A stretch of DNA of 17,825 nucleotides from an uncultured Clostridia bacterium (GTDB lineage Bacteria > Bacillota > Clostridia > Christensenellales > Aristaeellaceae), in assembly GCA_934631025.1 (NCBI GenBank), contig CAKTXR010000056.1, positions 1-17,825 of the forward strand. Reading direction: 5' to 3'. Positions 13,640-17,825 of the stretch are shown here, in pieces. The notes below the pieces were generated by a model. The model did not search any database. It saw nothing but the letters and a program-made list of their open reading frames with translations, and was not told the DNA's origin. The position numbers and the translations under genes were made by a program. Positions within the stretch are counted from its first letter, which is position 1. Every line of letters starts with the position of its first letter.

Positions 13640-14647
13640 ATGAGCAAAAAGGGCGAGAAGAAGAAAAAGCGCGGCGGCTGTCTGGCGGCGCTGCTGGGCG
13701 TGATCGTGGTGATCGCGCTGGTTGCGGCGGGCGTGTACATCGCGGCGCGCAAGGTGCCCGTATCGATTGCGCCAGCCGACAACGCGGATGATGTGGACGT
13801 CAACGAGGATCTCTCCGGCGAGTGGGTCAACATCCTGCTGCTGGGCGCGGATTCCGATCAGTACGGCCGCACCGACACGATGATCATCGCCTCGATTCAC
13901 AGCGGCACGGGCGAGGTCAAGCTGTCGTCGCTCATGCGCGATATGTATGTGCCCATCGAGGGCCACGGCAAGAACAAGCTCAACGCGGCCTCGCACTTCG
14001 GCACGATGGACGCAAACGGCGACGTTCAGGGCGGTATTACGCTCACGCTCAAGACCATCAACCAGAATTTCGATATGAACCTGAGCAAGTACGCCATGGT
14101 CGATTTCAGCGCGTTCGCCTATATCGTCGATAAGATCGGCGGCATCGACGTGCCTGTGACCGAGGCGGAGATGCGCAGCATGAATCAGCTCATGCAGGAT
14201 ATGCGCGTGCTCTATCCCGACATCGATCTGCCCAAGAACGACCTGACCGAGTGCGGCGACAGCGTCCATCTGGACGGCATGCAGGCGCTCGCATTCGTGC
14301 GCATCCGCAAGCTGGATTCCGACTACAACCGCACCAGTCGCCAGCGCACGGCGCTCAAGGCCGTGCTGGACAAGGCGATCGCCGTACACGATCCCAGTAA
14401 GCTGTTCGACATCTACAAGCTGGTCATGGATCGCATTACGACCAACCTGACCACCGACGAAATCTGGAAGCTGGGCGTGAAGGTGGTCACGAACGGCGCG
14501 GGCTTCAGCGAGATGCGCATTCCGGCCGACGGCACCTGCACCAGCGAGACGATCAACGGCATGTCCTGCCTTGTGCCCGATCTGGAGAAGAACAGGGAGC
14601 TGCTGCACACGTTCATCTATGGCGAGGACGCAGAGCAGGCCGACTGA
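13640..14647 (+). CDS. LytR-CpsA-Psr (LCP) family cell-wall glycopolymer transferase
   Basis: A 335-residue membrane-anchored protein. LCP enzymes transfer lipid-linked teichoic acid, capsule or similar polymers onto peptidoglycan outside the cell. The ATG at 13640 has AGGAGG 8 bases upstream; an upstream in-frame ATG at 13610 has none. After a basic cytoplasmic stub (KKGEKKKKRGG) there is one transmembrane helix (about 14-36). The LCP domain shows NILLLGADS (64-72), GRTDTMI (76-82) with the conserved Arg and Asp, SLMRDMYV (97-104), KLNAA, GGIDVPV (167-173) and the ALAFVRIRK...DYNRTSRQ segment (about 216-235) with the lipid-phosphate-binding arginines. All expected core residues seem present. 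It is a monocistronic unit, convergent with the spore lipoprotein gene. Confidence 0.93.
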   Translation: MSKKGEKKKKRGGCLAALLGVIVVIALVAAGVYIAARKVPVSIAPADNADDVDVNEDLSGEWVNILLLGADSDQYGRTDTMIIASIHSGTGEVKLSSLMRDMYVPIEGHGKNKLNAASHFGTMDANGDVQGGITLTLKTINQNFDMNLSKYAMVDFSAFAYIVDKIGGIDVPVTEAEMRSMNQLMQDMRVLYPDIDLPKNDLTECGDSVHLDGMQALAFVRIRKLDSDYNRTSRQRTALKAVLDKAIAVHDPSKLFDIYKLVMDRITTNLTTDEIWKLGVKVVTNGAGFSEMRIPADGTCTSETINGMSCLVPDLEKNRELLHTFIYGEDAEQAD

Positions 14648-14661
14648 CAGTGAGTTATGAA

Positions 14662-14706
14662 AAGCGGCGAACCAGACTCGTAACGGGCCTGATTCGCCGT
14701 TTCTTT
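14662..14706. terminator. Bidirectional terminator between the LCP and lipoprotein genes
   Basis: The outer arms AAGCGGCGAA (14662-14671) and TTCGCCGTTT (14693-14702) are joined by an inner CTCG-TAA-CGGG hairpin. Plus tail GTTTCTTT; minus tail CTTTTCA. It sits 14 bases after the LCP stop and just past the stop of the opposing gene. Confidence 0.85.
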
Positions 14707-14709
14707 GCA

Positions 14710-15222
14710 TTATTGCATGGTGGTGACGTTGCGCACGATGGTGTCGATCTCCGATTCCAGCTCGCTCTCGGGCGTGCCCTTGGCCATGCGGTCGGCGATG
14801 TCGTTGATCTTGTCGACGTCCTCCTTCTCGCTGGTCACGGCCACGGTCTTGATCGCGGGATCGGCCTGCTGAACCTCGCTGGCGACCAGATCGCGGATGC
14901 GGCTGGTCATCTCGCCCTGATACTGGCTGGTGAAGGTCACGCCCACCAGCGCGGTATTGCCGGTCACGACGACGCGGCTGGACTCAATCTCGCTGAGCAG
15001 ATTGATCTTCTGCTCGACGCTGCCGGCGTTCTTGAGCCAGTCGAACGCGGCGGTCACGGCCGAGGTGTTGTTCGGCATGACGGACGCGCCGTCGGTGGCG
15101 GTGGGCGTGGGGGACGTGGCGGCGTTGTCGCCGTCGCGCAGACCCGTGTTCATGCAGCCGCACAGGGCGGCGCTCAGCGCGAGGATGCAGACGAAAACCG
15201 AAAGACACTTGCGGAAATTCAT
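14710..15222 (-). CDS. YhcN/YlaJ-family sporulation lipoprotein
   Basis: A 170-residue secreted lipoprotein. A hydrophobic signal (about 7-20) ends in the lipobox LCGC with lipidated Cys23. A Thr/Ser/Pro-rich linker (about 24-60) follows. The conserved core is SRVVVTGNTALVGVTF (82-97), then SRIRDLVASEVQQADPAIKTVAVTSEKEDVDKINDIADRM in two stretches, which matches the YhcN/YlaJ spore lipoprotein pattern (x-VVVxGNxAyVAV ... V.VtSdp). These proteins are found in the spore or forespore membrane and affect germination or outgrowth; their biochemical role is unsettled. The ATG at 15222 has GGGAGGG about 8 bases upstream, inside a hairpin. No sigma-F/G-type promoter could be assigned with confidence in the 69-bp gap to the nucleoside kinase gene. 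Confidence 0.85.
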   Translation of the reverse strand: MNFRKCLSVFVCILALSAALCGCMNTGLRDGDNAATSPTPTATDGASVMPNNTSAVTAAFDWLKNAGSVEQKINLLSEIESSRVVVTGNTALVGVTFTSQYQGEMTSRIRDLVASEVQQADPAIKTVAVTSEKEDVDKINDIADRMAKGTPESELESEIDTIVRNVTTMQ

Positions 15223-15225
15223 GAT

Positions 15226-15272
15226 AAAATCCCTCCCTTGCAGTCCTATTCTGCACAGGAAGGGATTTTTTT
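15226..15272 (-). terminator. Hairpin ending the nucleoside kinase gene and enclosing the lipoprotein gene's ribosome binding site
   Basis: The arms AAAATCCCTCCCTTGCAG (15226-15243) and CTGCACAGGAAGGGATTTT (15251-15269) pair almost throughout, with one A-C mismatch and one bulged base. On the minus strand it follows the kinase stop and ends in TTTTATC, a modest terminator tail. Its 3' arm contains the GGGAGGG Shine-Dalgarno of the lipoprotein gene. On the plus strand it is followed by seven T's (15266-15272), so it would stop antisense transcription very well. Confidence 0.7.
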
Positions 15273-15291
15273 AATCGCCGCGCGCGATCAT

Positions 15292-16944
15292 TTAATTTTC
15301 TTCGTCGCGATAGAAGCAGCAGCCGCCGATAAATTCGCGCAGGATTGAATTGAGCGGAATTTCATCTTCCACGTCGGCCGGCTGGAAGTAGTTGAGGAAC
15401 TTGAGCAGTCGGTGCGCCATGGTGTAATGAGGGCTGTCGGGCGTGAGCCTGACGAGCATCGGATAGACGTATTTTTTGAGGATCGCGATTTCATAGACCA
15501 GCGAGGAATTGAACATCACGTCCGCGTCCTCCTGATAGGGGAAGATGTATTTCTCCTCGCCGCGCCGCACGGAGGGCCACATCTCCATCGTCTGCTCGGG
15601 CGACGTGCCGCGGAAGTGATAATCGCGCACCATGCGCCGCAGCAGGCGCGCCTCGGTGGTGCGGATGCGGTTGTGGTCGTCCAGATTGAGCGTGGTCAGC
15701 GCGCTGATGTAGATCTTGAACTTCAGATTGCGGGCGATGTCGCGCGTCAATTCGTCGTTCAGGCCGTGAATGCCCTCGATGATGATCGGCTGATCCGCGT
15801 CCACATGGATGGCGTGGGTCTTGTCGCTGCGCCGGCCGTTGGGGAAGTCGAACAGCGGCGCGTCCACCGTCTCGCCCTGCAAAAGGCGCACCAGATGGTC
15901 GTTGAACAGCGGCACGTCCAGCGTGTCCAGCCGCTCGAAATCGCGCTGGCCGTTTTCGTCCACGGGAATCGCGTCGCGGTCGAGATAGTAGTCGTCCAGC
16001 GATATGGCCGTCGGGCGCAGCCCCAGCACGCGCAGGGCGATGTAGAGCCGGTTGGCGAACGTCGTCTTGCCCGAGGAGGACGGGCCGGCGATCAGGATCA
16101 CGCGCGCGCCGCTCTCGGCGAACGCGTCGGCAATGCGGCTGATCGACTTTTCGTGCAGCGCTTCGTTGACGCGGATGAACTCGCGCAGACGGCCGGACTG
16201 CGTGAGCGCGTTCAGATCGGCGGCGTTCGAGCAGCCCAGTATGCCGTTCCAGCGCGCCGATTCGGCGAAGGCGTTTACCAGCTTGGGCAGCTGCCGCACG
16301 GGCGAGGGAATGGACGGATTTTCAGGATCGGGCAGCTGGAGCACCAGGCCGGGCAGATACAGGCTCAGGTCGAATACGTCGATTGCGCCGGTCGAGGGCG
16401 CCATGACGCCGTAGAAGTACTCCATCATTTCGCCCAGCTGATAGAGCGTGAACGTGTTGTAGGGGCGGTATTTGAGCAGCTCCACCTTGTCGGTTTCGCC
16501 GTTTTTCTCAAAATAGGCGATGGCCTCGTGTTTTGTGAGCGTGTGGCAGGCGAAGGGCAGGTCGGCCGAGACGATGGCGCGCATTTCTCGCCTGATGGCG
16601 GCCACCTCGGCGGAGGTGAGCGGCTTGCCCTCGCCGCGAATCTCGCAGTAAACGCCATTGCCCAGCGAATGCTCGATGCGCACCTTGCGCGCGGGATAGA
16701 GCCGGTGAACGGCCAGCAGGAAGATGAAACGCAGCGAGCGCTCATAGATCATCCTGCCCTCGAGATCCGCCAGCGTCAAAGCGGCGGCATTTTCGCTGCT
16801 GACGGGCAGCGCGGTGAGCGGCAGCGTATTTCCGCCCACGCGTACGCCCAGAGCGCGGCAGAGCGGGTCGTGGTGCTTTAATATGTCGAGATAATTCTCC
16901 CCCGGATTGAAGGAGACGACGTGATTGTTCAGAGTCATCTGCAT
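15292..16944 (-). CDS. Nucleoside (uridine-like) kinase with ThrRS-like N-terminal domain
   Basis: A 550-residue protein; ATP-dependent phosphorylation of a nucleoside such as uridine is the likely reaction, in the cytoplasm. The ATG at 16944 is chosen because GGGAGG lies 7 bases upstream; the frame stays open to 17136, but that part crosses the promoter. Residues 1-60 resemble a TGS-like beta domain. Residues 65-190 resemble the second additional domain of threonyl-tRNA synthetase (FLLAVHRLYP, GVYCEI), though the HxxxH metal motif is absent. Residues 280-480 are a P-loop uridine kinase/phosphoribulokinase domain: Walker A GPSSSGKTT (287-295), SLDDYY (315-320), LFDFPNGRR (364-372) and IIEGIHGLN (388-396). 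This fusion is a recurring family in Clostridia and Thermotogae. It has its own strong promoter and is divergent from the GH95 gene. Confidence 0.9.
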   Translation of the reverse strand: MQMTLNNHVVSFNPGENYLDILKHHDPLCRALGVRVGGNTLPLTALPVSSENAAALTLADLEGRMIYERSLRFIFLLAVHRLYPARKVRIEHSLGNGVYCEIRGEGKPLTSAEVAAIRREMRAIVSADLPFACHTLTKHEAIAYFEKNGETDKVELLKYRPYNTFTLYQLGEMMEYFYGVMAPSTGAIDVFDLSLYLPGLVLQLPDPENPSIPSPVRQLPKLVNAFAESARWNGILGCSNAADLNALTQSGRLREFIRVNEALHEKSISRIADAFAESGARVILIAGPSSSGKTTFANRLYIALRVLGLRPTAISLDDYYLDRDAIPVDENGQRDFERLDTLDVPLFNDHLVRLLQGETVDAPLFDFPNGRRSDKTHAIHVDADQPIIIEGIHGLNDELTRDIARNLKFKIYISALTTLNLDDHNRIRTTEARLLRRMVRDYHFRGTSPEQTMEMWPSVRRGEEKYIFPYQEDADVMFNSSLVYEIAILKKYVYPMLVRLTPDSPHYTMAHRLLKFLNYFQPADVEDEIPLNSILREFIGGCCFYRDEEN

Positions 16945-16989
16945 TGAAAAACCTCCCTTTCGGGGCAGATTCAAATAATACCCCATTTC

Positions 16990-17019
16990 ATTATAAACAG
17001 CTTTCGGGCAGCTTGTCAA
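16990..17019 (-). promoter_or_regulatory. Consensus promoter of the nucleoside kinase gene
   Basis: Read on the minus strand: TTGACA (plus 17014-17019), 18 bp, TATAAT (plus 16990-16995), both hexamers perfect. The spacer holds CTTFree-standing motif CTTTCGGGCAGCTT on the plus strand (17001-17014), which recurs as CTTTCGGGGCAGATT (16957-16971) in the leader next to the Shine-Dalgarno. Confidence 0.8.
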
Positions 17020-17037
17020 CCGCAGAAAAAATATTGC

Positions 17038-17066
17038 TTGCGGCTGCACGGAATGTATGTTAAAAT
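17038..17066 (+). promoter_or_regulatory. Probable promoter of the GH95-type gene
   Basis: TAAAAT (17061-17066) preceded by TGT, an extended -10, with a poor -35 TTGCGG (17038-17043) at 17 bp. A weak -35 would suit activator-dependent expression, as often seen for glycan-use genes. It lies divergent to the kinase promoter, with about 20 bp between the two -35 elements. Confidence 0.5.
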
Positions 17067-17102
17067 CTGATCGACAGGACAACGAACGGGGAGGATTGAG
17101 CC

Positions 17103-17825
17103 ATGGCGAATATTCCCATGAGACTCTGGTATACAAAGAGCGCGCCCGCTGTCAACGATTTTACGCCGTCGCACAGGAACAACGATCCCATGGACGGCTG
17201 GGAAAAGTGGTCGCTGCCCATCGGCAACGGCTATATGGGCGTGAACGTGTTCGGCCGCACGGGCACGGAGCGTCTGCAAATCACCGAGAACAGCCTGTGC
17301 AATCCCGGCGAGGGCGGCGGGCTGAACAATTTCTGCGAGCTGATGATCGACTGCGGCCACGAAAACGTCTCCAATTACCGGCGCGAGCTGGATTTGGACG
17401 AGGGCGTGGCGCGCGTGTTTTACGACGAGGGCGGCGTGACATATCGGCGCGACATATTCGCCAGCTATCCCGACCGCGTGCTGGTCATGCGGCACGAAGC
17501 GTCCGAGAAGGGGAAGATTTCGTTCACGCTGCGGCCGGTGATCCCGTTCCTCAAGGAAAGCGCGGAGGGCTATTCCAAGCGCGGCGAGGTTCACGTCGAG
17601 GGCGATACCGCCGTCATGACCGGCGAGATGACCTATTACGGCATAAAATTCGAAGGGCGCTTCCGGATCCTGCACGAGGGCGGCGCGCTGACGGCGATTG
17701 GCGGCGGGCTGCGCCTTGAAAACGCCGACAGCGCCGTGATCGTCGCGGCCATCGGCACAAACTACCGGCTGGAGAGCCGCGTGTTCACCGAGCACGATCC
17801 GAAAAAGAAGCTCGCGCCCTATCCG
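17103..17825 (+). CDS. GH95-type glycoside hydrolase (alpha-L-fucosidase/galactosidase family), 3' partial
   Basis: The first 241 residues are visible; the frame is open to the window edge. The ATG at 17103 has GGGGAGG at 17088-17094, 8 bases upstream. RLWYTKSAP (7-15), then WSLPIGNGYMGVNVFG and ERLQITENSLCNPG, match the opening of GH95 enzymes (LWY..PA, LPLGNG.LGA.VFG, E.IQLNEDTLW.G), and the following beta-rich stretch (YRRELDLDEGVARVFY, YRRDIFASYPDRVLVMR) continues the N-terminal super-sandwich domain. GH95 enzymes remove alpha-1,2-L-fucose (or L-galactose) from host or plant glycans by inversion; the catalytic (alpha/alpha)6 domain lies outside. No signal peptide is present, so the protein is probably cytoplasmic and acts on imported oligosaccharides. 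Confidence 0.85.
   Translation, partial: MANIPMRLWYTKSAPAVNDFTPSHRNNDPMDGWEKWSLPIGNGYMGVNVFGRTGTERLQITENSLCNPGEGGGLNNFCELMIDCGHENVSNYRRELDLDEGVARVFYDEGGVTYRRDIFASYPDRVLVMRHEASEKGKISFTLRPVIPFLKESAEGYSKRGEVHVEGDTAVMTGEMTYYGIKFEGRFRILHEGGALTAIGGGLRLENADSAVIVAAIGTNYRLESRVFTEHDPKKKLAPYP

Noticed and set aside
16945..17136. Upstream extension of the nucleoside kinase frame to 17136
   Set aside because: The extra 64 residues cover the consensus TTGACA-N18-TATAAT promoter and have no homology. GGGAGG at 7 bases supports the start at 16944.
17016..17795. A 259-codon minus-strand open frame opposite the GH95-type gene
   Set aside because: It is antisense to a protein with recognisable GH95 N-terminal motifs and a good ribosome binding site, and it runs through the divergent promoter region.

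Overview
This window looks like a chromosomal segment of a GC-rich, probably spore-forming and gut-associated member of the Clostridia (Bacillota). The indications are a SUF iron-sulfur operon with a SufU-type scaffold, a YhcN/YlaJ-type sporulation lipoprotein, a LytR-CpsA-Psr (LCP) cell-envelope enzyme, AGGAGG-type ribosome binding sites and sigma-A-like promoters in short AT-rich gaps. I see no rRNA, tRNA, CRISPR array, insertion sequence or phage gene. No gap between genes exceeds about 260 bases. The exact taxon cannot be fixed by eye.

Layout. (1) 1-2408, +: the 3' part of a large repetitive surface protein, with YDG/MBG-like beta domains ending in a metallophosphoesterase-like domain that has lost most metal ligands. 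(2) 2493-4386, +: a MarR regulator and a MATE efflux pump, an arrangement like mepR-mepA, with a near-consensus promoter overlapping a palindrome and a terminator on each side. (3) 4449-9621, -: rrf2-sufC-sufB-sufD-sufS-sufU, a compact operon behind a TTGACA-N17-TACAAT promoter flanked by two copies of a CCTA-N9-TAGG-like site 33 bp apart. (4) 9875-10768, +: a stand-alone E2-acyltransferase-like protein. (5) 10875-11384, +: a small Cys/Pro-rich protein resembling a ligand-less Cu/Zn-SOD fold, whose 3' end overlaps the convergent (6) 11311-13404, -: a membrane protein and a second MATE pump. (7) 13640-14647, +: an LCP enzyme, convergent with (8) 14710-16944, -: a sporulation lipoprotein gene and a uridine-kinase-like nucleoside kinase. 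(9) 17103-17825, +: the start of a GH95-type glycosidase cut by the window edge.

How the genes work together. The SUF genes encode a full Fe-S assembly line: SufS takes sulfur from cysteine, SufU relays it, and SufBCD is the scaffold. Its likely Fe-S-sensing Rrf2 regulator is the first gene of the operon. The MarR/MATE pair is probably a substrate-inducible efflux module. The rest are separate transcription units separated by mostly bidirectional terminators.

The most notable unexplained structures are two genes (10875 and 15222) whose Shine-Dalgarno lies in the 3' arm of a terminator-like hairpin just before the start codon, the probable antisense overlap of the Cys-rich gene by the MATE transcript, and three proteins that look like enzyme folds with altered or missing catalytic residues. 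All family assignments were made by reading translated sequence, without database searches.
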